Assembly: GCA_016210565.1 (NCBI GenBank)
Contig: JACQUA010000396.1
Location: 1-64,000, forward strand
Source of the DNA: Chloroflexota bacterium
GTDB taxonomy: Bacteria > Chloroflexota > Dehalococcoidia > JACQUA01
DNA: 64,000 nt
Reading direction: 5' to 3'
Position numbers and translations under genes: made by a program. Position 1 is the first letter of the stretch. The number at the start of each line of letters is the position of its first letter. Below the pieces are notes generated by a model that had not been told where the DNA came from, did not search any database, and saw only the letters and a list, made by a program, of their open reading frames with translations. This document shows, in pieces, positions 51,181-60,411 of this stretch.

Positions 51181-51807
51181 CTACCGTTCCGGCAGGCAGG
51201 CTTTTTCAATCTCGCTCCGGCTAATGGCGCCTTCCCGCAAGATCACAGGCTCCTCGGCCGTGACATCGACTATGGTGGACTCCGTACCGGCCGGGGGCGG
51301 CCCGGCGTCGATGATGTAGTCCACGTAGCTCCCTATCTGGTCGCGCACTTCGGCAGCGGTCTTGCCCGCCGACAGGCCGCTCAAATTAGCGCTGGTGCCG
51401 GTGATGGGGACTCCCGTCCCGCGGACGAGCGCTACCGCCACGGGATGGCAGGGTACCCGCACTCCGATGGTGTCGCCGCCGCCGGCCACCGCGGCCGCCA
51501 CCCCGGGATTCTTCTTCAGCACCAGGGTCAGCGCCCCCGGCCAGAAACGCCGTGCGAGTCGCCGGGCCGTATCCGTGATTCCGGTCGCCACCTCGTCTAT
51601 CTGCTCCGGTCCGGCCAGGAGGACCGGCAGGGCCTGGTCCGCCGGCCGTTGTTTGATGGCAAACACCCGCTGGACCCCGTCCGGGCAGTTGATGGCGGCG
51701 CCGAGGCCATAGACAGTATCGGTGGGAAAGGCGATTACCCCGCCTTGCTTCAGGATACTGACGCCCTCCTGGAGCTGTTCGACCAGCGCCGCGTCCAGCG
51801 GGGGCAC
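51181..51807 (-). CDS. L-threonylcarbamoyladenylate synthase (Sua5/YciO/YrdC)
   Basis: GGVIAFPTDTVYGLGAAI, KQRPADQALPVLLAG, FWPGALTLVLKK, VRVPCHP, TSANLSG; the longer ORF upstream of 51807 is encoded by a repeat. Confidence 0.9.
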   Translation of the reverse strand: MPPLDAALVEQLQEGVSILKQGGVIAFPTDTVYGLGAAINCPDGVQRVFAIKQRPADQALPVLLAGPEQIDEVATGITDTARRLARRFWPGALTLVLKKNPGVAAAVAGGGDTIGVRVPCHPVAVALVRGTGVPITGTSANLSGLSAGKTAAEVRDQIGSYVDYIIDAGPPPAGTESTIVDVTAEEPVILREGAISRSEIEKACLPER

Positions 51808-51820
51808 GCGCAACGCGCCC

Positions 51821-51932
51821 CTGCTCTCCCCCTTCTTCAAAGGGGGATACAGGGGGATTTCCTGGTTCGTGCGCTCCATGAAAGTTGTCGAATCCCCCTT
51901 GATCCCCTTTTTCAAAGGGGGAAGAAGGGGTG
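51821..51932. repeat. Inverted copies of the TCCCCCTTTCAAAGGGGGA repeat
   Basis: cccccttcttcaaagggggatacagggggattt ... aatcccccttgatccccttttcaaagggggaagaagggg; other copies 10161-10211 and 62614-62705. Confidence 0.85.
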
Positions 51933-52131
51933 TACGATTCTCCGCAGATTTGCCTTGACGATAGTATATCACAGTGGTAAGCTGTGATATTAAATTTCCC
52001 GGTTCCCGGCGCGGCATGGCGCGACGATTGCCGGCATTCGGATACACCAGCGCGCCCAATTATGAGGTACAGTTTCACACAAAGGCACAAAGAGCACAAA
52101 GGAGTGTCTGCAGCGGAGGTGCTGTCCCCCG

Positions 52132-53850
52132 TTGAATGCGTGTTCCATGGACCAGGACAACAACTGCCAGCCAGCTAAACCCGCGGAGGACCGCGATACG
52201 ATGACCCACCGGGTCGCCACCACCGGCGACATCGAGGTCTCCACCTATCTGGAGATAGCCAAAGTCAAGGCGGGCGAAGAGCCGGCCGTGACGCCCAAAC
52301 CCGTCCCTTCCCTGGAACGGGAGTCCATCGTCGTCCTGGACTTCGGCTCCCAGTACAACATGCTCATAGCCCGGCGCATCAGGGAATGCCAGGTATACAG
52401 CGCCCTGATGCAACCGGACAGTCCGTGGGAGAAGATCGCCGCTCTGAATCCAAAAGGGATCATCCTTTCCGGCGGCCCCGCCAGCGTCTACGACCCCTGC
52501 GCCCCCATGCCGCCCGCCTACGTTTACGAAAAACGTCTGCCGGTGCTGGGCATCTGCTACGGCATGCAGGCCATCGCTCACCAGTTGGGGGGCCGCGTGG
52601 TGCAAGGGGAAAAGCGGGAATATGGCCACGCCGTTCTCCATGTCAACGAACCCGCTTCACCTCTGTTCAGGGAACTCCCCGCCTCTTTCCCGGTCTGGAT
52701 GAGCCACGGCGATGAGATCGTTGAGCTGCCCCCCGGTTTTCGCGTCCTGGGCTCGACAGACAACTCCCCGATTGCGGCCATCGGCGACGGCCAGTCCGTT
52801 TACGGGCTGGCCTTTCACCCCGAGGTGGCCCACACCCCCCTCGGCACGAGCATCCTGCGGAATTTCCTGGATGTCTGCGGCTGTAGCCGCAACTGGACCG
52901 CCGGCAATTTCATCAACGAAAGCATCGAAAGCATCCGCGAGACTGTCGGCAACGGGCAGGTCATCTGCGCCCTTTCCGGCGGGGTGGACTCGTCGATAGT
53001 AGCCACCCTGGTCCACCGGGCGGTGGGCGACCAGCTCACCTGCATCTTCGTTAACAACGGGTTCCTGCGGCGCGAAGAAGCGGACAGGACCCTGAACACC
53101 TTCGGGCGCAACCTCAAGATGAAGATAGTCTACGTGGACGCTTCGGAACGGTTTCTCCAGCGCCTGGCCAGCGTTACCGACCCTGAAGTTAAGAGAAAGC
53201 GGGTCGGCGAGGAGTTCATCAGGGTCTTCGAGGAAGAGGCCTCAAAGCTGGGAAAAGCAGATTTCCTGGCCCAGGGGACCCTTTATCCGGACGTCATCGA
53301 AAGCTCTACGCCGTCCAGCAAGGCATCGGCCAAGATAAAGACACACCACAACGTGGGCGGGCTTCCTGCCAGGATGTCAATGTCCCTGATCGAACCCCTG
53401 CGGTACCTTTTCAAAGACGAGGTCAGGTCGGTTGGGCTGGCCCTCGGCCTGCCTGAGGAGATGGTCTGGAGGCAGCCCTTCCCCGGCCCGGGCCTGGCCA
53501 TACGCATCATCGGCGAGGTGACCAGGGAGAGGCTGGAAATCCTGCGCTCCGCCGAGTGGATCGTCATGAACGAAATCAAGAAGGCCAAGCTGTACAAGCA
53601 ACTGTGGCAGAACTTTGCGGTGCTGACCGACGTTAAGAGCGTTGGGGTGCAGGGCGACTACCGCACCTACGGGTACCTGGTAGCCGTCAGAGCCGTCACC
53701 AGCGAAGACGCTATGACGGCGGACTGGGCGCACCTGCCCTACGACCTGCTCGGCCGCATCTCCAACCGCATCGTCAACGAGGTGCCGGGAGTCAACCGGG
53801 TAGTCTATGATATCACCAGCAAACCCCCTTCAACCATCGAGTGGGAGTAA
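52132..53850 (+). CDS. guaA: GMP synthase (glutamine-hydrolysing)
   Basis: [68 protein letters not shown]; start uncertain (52132 or 52147). Confidence 0.96.
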   Translation: MNACSMDQDNNCQPAKPAEDRDTMTHRVATTGDIEVSTYLEIAKVKAGEEPAVTPKPVPSLERESIVVLDFGSQYNMLIARRIRECQVYSALMQPDSPWEKIAALNPKGIILSGGPASVYDPCAPMPPAYVYEKRLPVLGICYGMQAIAHQLGGRVVQGEKREYGHAVLHVNEPASPLFRELPASFPVWMSHGDEIVELPPGFRVLGSTDNSPIAAIGDGQSVYGLAFHPEVAHTPLGTSILRNFLDVCGCSRNWTAGNFINESIESIRETVGNGQVICALSGGVDSSIVATLVHRAVGDQLTCIFVNNGFLRREEADRTLNTFGRNLKMKIVYVDASERFLQRLASVTDPEVKRKRVGEEFIRVFEEEASKLGKADFLAQGTLYPDVIESSTPSSKASAKIKTHHNVGGLPARMSMSLIEPLRYLFKDEVRSVGLALGLPEEMVWRQPFPGPGLAIRIIGEVTRERLEILRSAEWIVMNEIKKAKLYKQLWQNFAVLTDVKSVGVQGDYRTYGYLVAVRAVTSEDAMTADWAHLPYDLLGRISNRIVNEVPGVNRVVYDITSKPPSTIEWE

Positions 53851-53867
53851 GTTTCAGGAGATAGAAC

Positions 53868-54107
53868 ATGGCGAAAACGAAAGTCACGGAAAGAACAATT
53901 GCGAGTGAGGACGTGGAAATAGACCTGGAAATGCTCCGGGAGGAACTGGTCATTGTCCTTCAGTCCATCAACCAGTTGGAAGAGCACCGGGACATCATGG
54001 TAAACACCGGGGCCAGAGACGCCCTCAACCGCCTCATATCGAACCAGAAGGAAAGCTACACCATCCTGACCGACCTGATCAAGAAACTGGACCCGGACCT
54101 GAAATAG
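53868..54107 (+). CDS. Small conserved hypothetical protein between guaA and purD
   Basis: 79 aa with RBS ggagatagaac; co-directional, 17 nt after guaA. Confidence 0.6.
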   Translation: MAKTKVTERTIASEDVEIDLEMLREELVIVLQSINQLEEHRDIMVNTGARDALNRLISNQKESYTILTDLIKKLDPDLK

Positions 54108-54328
54108 AAGGTGGGATTAACCGCAGAGGGGGCGGGGGAACTGGAATCAAATATCAAAAACCAAGATGAAAAATGACAACGCAAACTGCAAAAATGGTGT
54201 AGTGCTCGTCATGCGCAACGGTCGCATGGCCTGGCCGCCGGCAGGCCATCATTTTGCATTTTGCTCTGTGATTTTGAGTTTTGCACTTTGATTTTTGATT
54301 TTTCCTTTTGCAGGAGTCAATTCTTCTT

Positions 54329-55624
54329 TTGAAAGTTCTCGTCATCGGCCAGGGAGCGAGGGAACACGCCCTGGCCTGGAAACTGGCCCAATCCAAAAGG
54401 GTCAAGAAAATATTCGTGGCCCCGGGCAATGGAGGCACCGCTGCCCCATTTACCAATCTGAAGGTGGCTGCCTCTGACATCCCGGCCCTGGTCGGCGCCG
54501 CCGTCAGGCGCAGCATCGACCTGGCGGTGGTAGGGCCGGAAGGGCCACTGGCCGCCGGGGTGGTGGATGCCTTCGAGAAGAGCGGCGTCCCTGTTTTTGG
54601 CCCATCGCAAAAGGCGGCGCGGATAGAGTCGAGCAAGGTGTTCGCCAAGTCCATTATGGAGAAGTACGGCATCCCCTGCGCCCGGGGCGAAGCCTACGAT
54701 TCACGGGGAGAAGCGGCCAGGGGACTGGAGAAGTTCTCCTTGCCCGTGGTGGTCAAGGCCGACGGACTGGCAGCAGGCAAAGGAGTGATTGTCGCCAGAA
54801 CGCGGGAAGAAGCCCTCGCGGCCCTGACCGAAATCATGGAGAAGAAGGCCTTCGGCCCCGCGGGAGACCGTGTCCTCCTGGAGGAGTGCCTGGTGGGCCG
54901 GGAAGTCAGCCTGCTCGCCTTCAGCGATGGCAGGACGGTCGTGCCCATGGTGCCAGCCCGCGACTACAAGCCCGTCTTCGATGGTAACAAGGGTCCCAAT
55001 ACCGGGGGAATGGGCGGCTACAGCCCGCCGTCCTTTTTCGATGACCGGCTCCGGGATGCGGTGGTCAAAACGGTCCTGCAACCGGCCGTGGCCGGCATGG
55101 CCGCCGAGGGATGCCGCTACAAAGGGGTTCTCTACGCCGGGCTGATGATGACGGCAGCAGGTCCAAGGGTACTGGAATTCAATGCCCGCTTCGGGGACCC
55201 CGAGACCCAGGTAATCCTGCCCCGCCTTCAGTCCGACTTGGCGGAAATCATGCTGTCGGTAATTGAAGAAAAGCTGGACCAGGTTTCAATCCAATGGTCG
55301 CCGCAAGCCTGCGTGGGGGTAGTGCTCGCCTCCGGCGGCTATCCCGGAAGCTATAAGACCGGCTTTCCCATCGAGGGACTGGCAGGGCTGAGCAAGGATA
55401 TCATGGTCTTTCATGCCGGTACGAAGGCCGGCCATAAAGCCGGCGATGTGCGCACCGATGGCGGGAGGGTACTGACCGTGGCGGCCACAGGCCGGACCGT
55501 TTCCGAAGCCAGGGACAAGGTCTACCGTGAACTACCAAAGATCAAGTTCCAGGGCTGCTATTACCGGACTGATATCGCCAGTGAGGACATTCCGGCTTCT
55601 GAAGCCGCAAAGCCGCGACCGTAA
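54329..55624 (+). CDS. purD: Phosphoribosylamine-glycine ligase
   Basis: LKVLVIGQGAREHALAWKLAQS, PVVVKADGLAAGKGVIVA, NTGGMGGYSPP, EFNARFGDPETQVILPRL; TTG start inferred. Confidence 0.95.
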   Translation: MKVLVIGQGAREHALAWKLAQSKRVKKIFVAPGNGGTAAPFTNLKVAASDIPALVGAAVRRSIDLAVVGPEGPLAAGVVDAFEKSGVPVFGPSQKAARIESSKVFAKSIMEKYGIPCARGEAYDSRGEAARGLEKFSLPVVVKADGLAAGKGVIVARTREEALAALTEIMEKKAFGPAGDRVLLEECLVGREVSLLAFSDGRTVVPMVPARDYKPVFDGNKGPNTGGMGGYSPPSFFDDRLRDAVVKTVLQPAVAGMAAEGCRYKGVLYAGLMMTAAGPRVLEFNARFGDPETQVILPRLQSDLAEIMLSVIEEKLDQVSIQWSPQACVGVVLASGGYPGSYKTGFPIEGLAGLSKDIMVFHAGTKAGHKAGDVRTDGGRVLTVAATGRTVSEARDKVYRELPKIKFQGCYYRTDIASEDIPASEAAKPRP

Positions 55625-55853
55625 TGACGAATGACGAAATTCGAATGACGAATCAATGCTCAAAACCCGAATGTTCAAACAGGCATACATTCGTCATTGG
55701 TGATTTGAGTTTGCTACGAAAATCCCTGGTGGCACAGGCGTCCCCGCCTGTGGGCCTCGATTTTCATCCTTCATGGCGCTTGGCGGGCCAAGCATGGAGG
55801 ATTGATCCGTCATTCGGATTTCGAGTTTCGTCATTCTTTTCGGGAGGGCACCG

Positions 55854-56312
55854 ATGCCTCTGGTAAGCGTCGTTATGGGTAGCAAGTCCGACGCGCCGTT
55901 GATGCAGCCGGCGCTGGACATGCTTCAGCAACTGGGCGTCGAATACGAAGTCTCTGTAACCTCCGCCCACCGGACGCCGGACCGGGCCAGAGACTACGCC
56001 CAGGGGGCAGCCAAAAGGGGAATCGAAGTCATCATCGCCGGCGCCGGCGCCGCCGCCGCCCTGCCCGGCGTCCTGGCGAGCTGGACGCCGCTACCCGTGA
56101 TCGGGGTCCCGCTTCCCAGCAGCGAACTGAAAGGCATAGATTCACTCTACTCCATCGTCCAGATGCCGGGCGGCGTCCCGGTAGCATGCATGGCCATTGG
56201 CTCAGCCGGCGCCAGGAACGCCGCCTGCTTCGCCGCGGCCATCCTGGCTCTCAAGCACCCGGCCATAAAAGAGGCCTACGAGAAATACCGGAAACACCTG
56301 ACCGTCCTGTGA
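55854..56312 (+). CDS. purE: N5-carboxyaminoimidazole ribonucleotide mutase
   Basis: 152 aa; VVMGSKSDAPLMQPA, TSAHRTPDRA, IIAGAGAAAALPGVLAS, QMPGGVPVACMAIG. Confidence 0.96.
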   Translation: MPLVSVVMGSKSDAPLMQPALDMLQQLGVEYEVSVTSAHRTPDRARDYAQGAAKRGIEVIIAGAGAAAALPGVLASWTPLPVIGVPLPSSELKGIDSLYSIVQMPGGVPVACMAIGSAGARNAACFAAAILALKHPAIKEAYEKYRKHLTVL

Positions 56313-56479
56313 CAGATAAATCAAGTATCAAGAAACAAAATGCAAAATGACGGAGCAAGAGTCAAAGACCGGCAATCAGCAGTCAACTATCAGCCGTCAG
56401 CTACTGGCTGAAAGCTGACGGCTGATAACTTTTAGCCTCTTTGCATTTTAAGTCTTGGATTTTCGTCCCGAGGGACAAC

Positions 56480-57769
56480 ATGATCGAACGCTACTCCAGG
56501 CCGGAGATGAAGGCCATCTGGACCGACCAGAACAAATTCGATAACTGGCTGCGGATTGAAATCGCCGTCTGCGAGGCATGGGTTGAGCTGGACGTCATAC
56601 CCAAAGAGGAACTTCCTAAGATCAAGAAGGCAGTCTTCAACCTTAAGAAGTATGATGAGGTACTGAAAGAGACCCATCACGACGTGACAGCCTTCCTGCG
56701 TGTCGTGGCGGAGACCATCGGCCCTGAATCCCGCTTCATCCACATGGGGCTGACCTCATCAGACATCATGGACACCGCTCTCAGCCTTCAGCTTGTTCAA
56801 GCCTCGAAGATTCTCCGTCAGGGCATGGTCAACCTCACTCAGGCTGTTGTCGAAAAGTCCCTGATGCACAAGAAGACCATCATGATGGGGCGTACTCACG
56901 GCGTCCACGCGGAGCCGACAACCTTTGGTCTAAAGCTCGCGGTCTGGGTAGAGGAGATGAAAAGGAACCTGCACCGCCTGGACGAAGCGGAGAAGACCAT
57001 CGCGGTGGGCAAGATCTCCGGCGCTGTGGGGACCTACGCCACAGTGCCTCCCGAAATCGAGGCCGTCGCCTGCGCCAGGCTCTGCCTGGCACCCGACCCC
57101 GTGTCCACTCAGATCGTCCAGAGGGATCGTCACGCCCAGTACCTGACGACCCTGGCCATTATAGCCAGCTCCCTCGAAAAATTTGCCCTCGAAATCCGCG
57201 GGCTCCAGCGTACCGAAGTCCTGGAAGCCGAAGAACCCTTTGCCGAGGGACAGACGGGTTCATCCGCCATGCCCCACAAGCGCAACCCGGAGCTTTGCGA
57301 ACGTGTTTGCGGCTTGGCCAGGCTCGTGCGTGGCTATAGCCTGACATCGTTGGAAAACATCGCCCTCTGGCACGAAAGGGATATCAGTCACTCATCTACC
57401 GAGCGCATCACCTTCCCCGATGCCTGCCTGGTCCTGGACTACATGCTGGACATCTTCACGGGCGTCATGCGGGGACTGCTCGTCTATCCCGACCGCATGC
57501 GACAGAACTTGGAAATTACGCAGGGGCTGGTCTTTTCCCAGAGGGTGCTCCTGGCCCTGATTGAGAAAGGGCTTACCCGGCAAAAGGCCTATGCCATGGT
57601 GCAGCGCAACGCCATGCGGGCCTGGAAAGAAAGGGTACCCTTCATCGGTTTGCTGGCCGCCGACCCGGAGGTTTCCGACTATCTGAGCCGGACCGACCTG
57701 GAGAAACTATTCGATTACAACTACTTTTTGAGACACGTGGACACGGTATTCGACCGCCTGAAACTGTAA
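56480..57769 (+). CDS. purB: Adenylosuccinate lyase
   Basis: MIERYSRPEMKAIWTDQNKFDNWLRIE, HMGLTSSDIMDTALSLQL, GQTGSSAMPHKRNPELCE signature. Confidence 0.95.
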   Translation: MIERYSRPEMKAIWTDQNKFDNWLRIEIAVCEAWVELDVIPKEELPKIKKAVFNLKKYDEVLKETHHDVTAFLRVVAETIGPESRFIHMGLTSSDIMDTALSLQLVQASKILRQGMVNLTQAVVEKSLMHKKTIMMGRTHGVHAEPTTFGLKLAVWVEEMKRNLHRLDEAEKTIAVGKISGAVGTYATVPPEIEAVACARLCLAPDPVSTQIVQRDRHAQYLTTLAIIASSLEKFALEIRGLQRTEVLEAEEPFAEGQTGSSAMPHKRNPELCERVCGLARLVRGYSLTSLENIALWHERDISHSSTERITFPDACLVLDYMLDIFTGVMRGLLVYPDRMRQNLEITQGLVFSQRVLLALIEKGLTRQKAYAMVQRNAMRAWKERVPFIGLLAADPEVSDYLSRTDLEKLFDYNYFLRHVDTVFDRLKL

Positions 57770-57771
57770 TT

Positions 57772-57901
57772 GGTACCACAGGCCACCGTGCCTGTGAGAG
57801 GCAGGATTACACCAGCCGGTACCACAGGCCACCGTGCCTGTGAGAGACGGATTACACCAGCCGGTACCACAGGCCACCGTGCCTGTGAGAGGCAGGATTA
57901 C
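57772..57901. repeat. Tandem array of three REP-like palindromic units (about 45 bp)
   Basis: ggtaccacaggccaccgtgcctgtgagag(g)caggattacaccagcc, starts at 57772, 57818, 57863, between purB and purC. Confidence 0.95.
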
Positions 57902-57951
57902 AGATTGCAGATTACAGATTGCAGATTACGCATTAGAGACCAGGAACCTTC

Positions 57952-58854
57952 ATGCTCATAACTACCACTAATCTACCGCTTCCGGTTTTCAGCAAGGGCA
58001 AAGTCCGTGACATCTACGACCTAGGCGACCAGCTCCTGGTAGTCACCACCGACCGCATGTCCGCCTTCGACGTCGTCCTTCCCAACCCGATCCCGGACAA
58101 GAGCAAGGTCCTGAACCTGCTTTCGGCCTTCTGGTTCGAGAAGACAGCGGGAATCATCCCCAACCACGTCATCAAGGTCATCAAGAATGCCTCGGACCTC
58201 AGGACCTACAACCTTCAAACCTTCAAACCTTCAAACCATCCCTTTCTCGCCGGCCGCGCCATGGTCGTGAAGAAGGCAAACAGGGTTCCCGTGGAGTGCG
58301 TCGTCCGGGGTTACCTCTCCGGCTCCGCTTGGGCGGAGTACAAGCAGAAAGGCGCCATAGGCGGCATGCCGTGGGTGAGAGGGCTGGAAGAAAGCCAGCG
58401 GCTCGAAAGGCCCATATTCACCCCGACGACCAAGGCCGAAACCGGCCATGACATGCCACTCAACCAGGAAGATCTGGAATCCCTGGTTGGCAAGGACCTG
58501 GCCCGGAGCCTGGAAGAAAAGGCCATTGCGGTCTACGACTTCGCCCGCGAATACGCGCTGGACCGGGACATCATCATTGCCGATACCAAGATGGAGTTCG
58601 GGCACGTGGATGGCCAGCTCATCCTCATCGACGAGCTGCTGACGCCCGATTCCAGCCGTTTCTGGCCGTTGAAATCCTACGTTGTGGGCCGTTCTCAGCA
58701 GAGCTTCGACAAGCAGCCGCTCCGGGACTGGCTGGAAGCCTGCGGCTGGAACAAGGAGCCGCCGCCGCCGGAACTGCCTCCCGAAGTGATCGAGCAAACA
58801 GCGAAGAGATACCGCGAAGCATTCCGGCTGTTAACGGGGAAACGGTTGAAGTAG
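57952..58854 (+). CDS. purC: Phosphoribosylaminoimidazolesuccinocarboxamide synthase
   Basis: 300 aa; FSKGKVRDIYDLGDQLLVVTTDRMSAFDVVLP, PVECVVRGYLSGSAW, IIADTKMEFGHVDGQLILIDELLTPDSSRFWP. Confidence 0.96.
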   Translation: MLITTTNLPLPVFSKGKVRDIYDLGDQLLVVTTDRMSAFDVVLPNPIPDKSKVLNLLSAFWFEKTAGIIPNHVIKVIKNASDLRTYNLQTFKPSNHPFLAGRAMVVKKANRVPVECVVRGYLSGSAWAEYKQKGAIGGMPWVRGLEESQRLERPIFTPTTKAETGHDMPLNQEDLESLVGKDLARSLEEKAIAVYDFAREYALDRDIIIADTKMEFGHVDGQLILIDELLTPDSSRFWPLKSYVVGRSQQSFDKQPLRDWLEACGWNKEPPPPELPPEVIEQTAKRYREAFRLLTGKRLK

Positions 58855-58905
58855 TAGCCAGTAGCCAGTAGCGAGTAGTGAGTAGTGAGTAGTGAGTAGT
58901 GAGCA
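58853..58905. repeat. Short tandem repeat (AGTAGTG / AGTAGCC units)
   Basis: agtagccagtagccagtagcgagtagtgagtagtgagtagtgagtagtgagcag at the purC stop. Confidence 0.9.
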
Positions 58906-59082
58906 GTCAGCAATCGCCGGCTATCGGCCATCAGCTATCGGCTTGGGGGCAATCTTCAACGCTTGAAATCGTAATCTGTCATCTGCAATCTGCAATCTTC
59001 CCCCGGGTTCTTCTGGATGCTGGATTCTGGATTCTGAATTCTGTATTCTATCTCCGGTATTCTTTCATCGAGGTAAAACGCA

Positions 59083-59334
59083 ATGTTCCTGGCCAAAGTT
59101 CACGTTACCCTCAAGCCCACGGTTAACGACCCCCAGGGTCTTACTATCAAAGGCGCCCTGCAAACCCTGGGTTTCGATAAGGTCAAGAGCGTCCGCGCCG
59201 GCAAATACATGGAAATTCAGATAGACGAGCCGGACCGCGCCAGGGCCGAAGAGATGGTCAAGGAGATGTGCCGCAAACTCCTGGCCAACCCGGTGATTGA
59301 GAACTTCAAATACGAGCTCGAAAAGAAGGAGTAA
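59083..59334 (+). CDS. purS: Phosphoribosylformylglycinamidine synthase subunit PurS
   Basis: 83 aa; FLAKVHVTLKPTVNDPQGLTIKGALQTLGFDKVKSVRAGKYMEIQIDEPDRARAEEMVKEMCRKLLANPVIENFKYEL. Confidence 0.94.
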   Translation: MFLAKVHVTLKPTVNDPQGLTIKGALQTLGFDKVKSVRAGKYMEIQIDEPDRARAEEMVKEMCRKLLANPVIENFKYELEKKE

Positions 59335-59355
59335 ACAGTCCTTACCAGACAGACG

Positions 59356-59568
59356 CTAAAGGTCTTCAGGTTTCAGAGCGGTCACTTTGGCAATACGGGA
59401 CAACATGCGGGGGCCAAGCTCTTCCTTTTCATGAAATGCAAACACAACATCAGACCAACTCCGGCGTGAAAGAACCCTGTGCGAGCCGCTCTGGCGCTTG
59501 ACGCTCCACCCAATGCGCAGCAATGCGGAGAGTACGCGCTCCGCCTTTGCCGACCGCCATTCGCTCAT
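59356..59568 (-). CDS. HicA-type toxin
   Basis: 70 aa; LLRIGWSVKRQSGSHRVLSR...FHEKEELGPRMLSRIAKVTALKPEDL. Confidence 0.8.
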   Translation of the reverse strand: MSEWRSAKAERVLSALLRIGWSVKRQSGSHRVLSRRSWSDVVFAFHEKEELGPRMLSRIAKVTALKPEDL

Positions 59569-59771
59569 ACGGCAGCAAAGGAAATGCTTAGTGGGCTGAG
59601 CGAATTCTCCCCGTGCTCCAGGCGGTCCGCAAGCACACGCAATGCCAGGGCCTGCACTCTGGCGATCGCCTCTTCAGCACTCCTCCCGTAGGTCAGCACG
59701 CCTGGCAGCTCCAGCACTTCGGCCAGCCAGCGACCATCTTCCTCTCGCTCATTTTCTATGGTAAACTTCAT
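59565..59771 (-). CDS. HicB-type antitoxin
   Basis: MKFTIENEREEDGRWLAEVLELPGVLTYGRSAEEAIARVQALALRVLADRLE; overlaps HicA start by 4 nt. Confidence 0.8.
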   Translation of the reverse strand: MKFTIENEREEDGRWLAEVLELPGVLTYGRSAEEAIARVQALALRVLADRLEHGENSLSPLSISFAAV

Positions 59772-59896
59772 TCGTAAATTATCCATTTTCGAGACCCCAT
59801 TATAGCCTGAGCCGACTTAGTCACTTAAAATTATAGCATACTGGGGACCATTTTGACCCACGACATCGGTCATGAGTTCCGACAAGCTAAGAAACC

Positions 59897-60042
59897 CCCG
59901 CGGTGGCAAATACATGGAAATTCAAATCGATGAACCAGACCGCGCCAAAGCCGAAGAGATGGTCAAGGAAATGTGCCGCAAACTCTTGGCCAACCCCGTG
60001 ATTGAAAATTATACGTTTGAATTGGTGAATTCAAAAGGCTAG
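59897..60042 (+). pseudogene. Duplicate purS 3'-end fragment
   Basis: GKYMEIQIDEPDRAKAEEMVKEMCRKLLANPVIENYTFELVNSKG* versus intact PurS tail GKYMEIQIDEPDRARAEEMVKEMCRKLLANPVIENFKYELEKKE*. Confidence 0.93.
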
Positions 60043-60098
60043 CGCAACTTCCGGAGTTCTGGAACCAAAGAACTTTCCGGAAAAGCATTCTCTGCTAA

Positions 60099-60395
60099 GG
60101 GTCTGTCCGCGAATAAGTTGAACAATAAACCACGAGATTACACGAGATTATCACAGGATCCTTTCGCTGGCCAATAGTCTTTTGGTTAACCCTCTACACA
60201 GCCATTTTCCGTTTATTTCTCGTGTTGGTCTCGTGAAATCTTGTGGTTAGATTTATGAAAGCTACCTGGTGCAGCAAAAGAACTAGCTGTTTAACTTGGT
60301 CACGGACGGTTCCTTAGCCTGAAAAAGGCCTCCTTTCATGGAGAATGGAACTGCACGATTTCGCCCAACTGTTCAAGTTAATTATGGACAGGCTC
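60099..60395. mobile_element. MITE-like element with terminal inverted repeats
   Basis: Left end gtctgtccgcgaataagttgaac (60101-60123) and right end gttcaagttaattatggacaggc (60371-60393) are inverted repeats (17/23); internal second inverted pair aaccacgagattacacgaga / tctcgtgaaatcttgtggtt; no ORF. Confidence 0.4.
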
Positions 60396-60411
60396 TAGAG
60401 GAGCCAATTTC

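Noticed and set aside
57772-57901. Possible CRISPR array or attC-like array
   Set aside because: Units are contiguous palindromes without variable spacers and lack an integrase; better explained as REP-like repeats.
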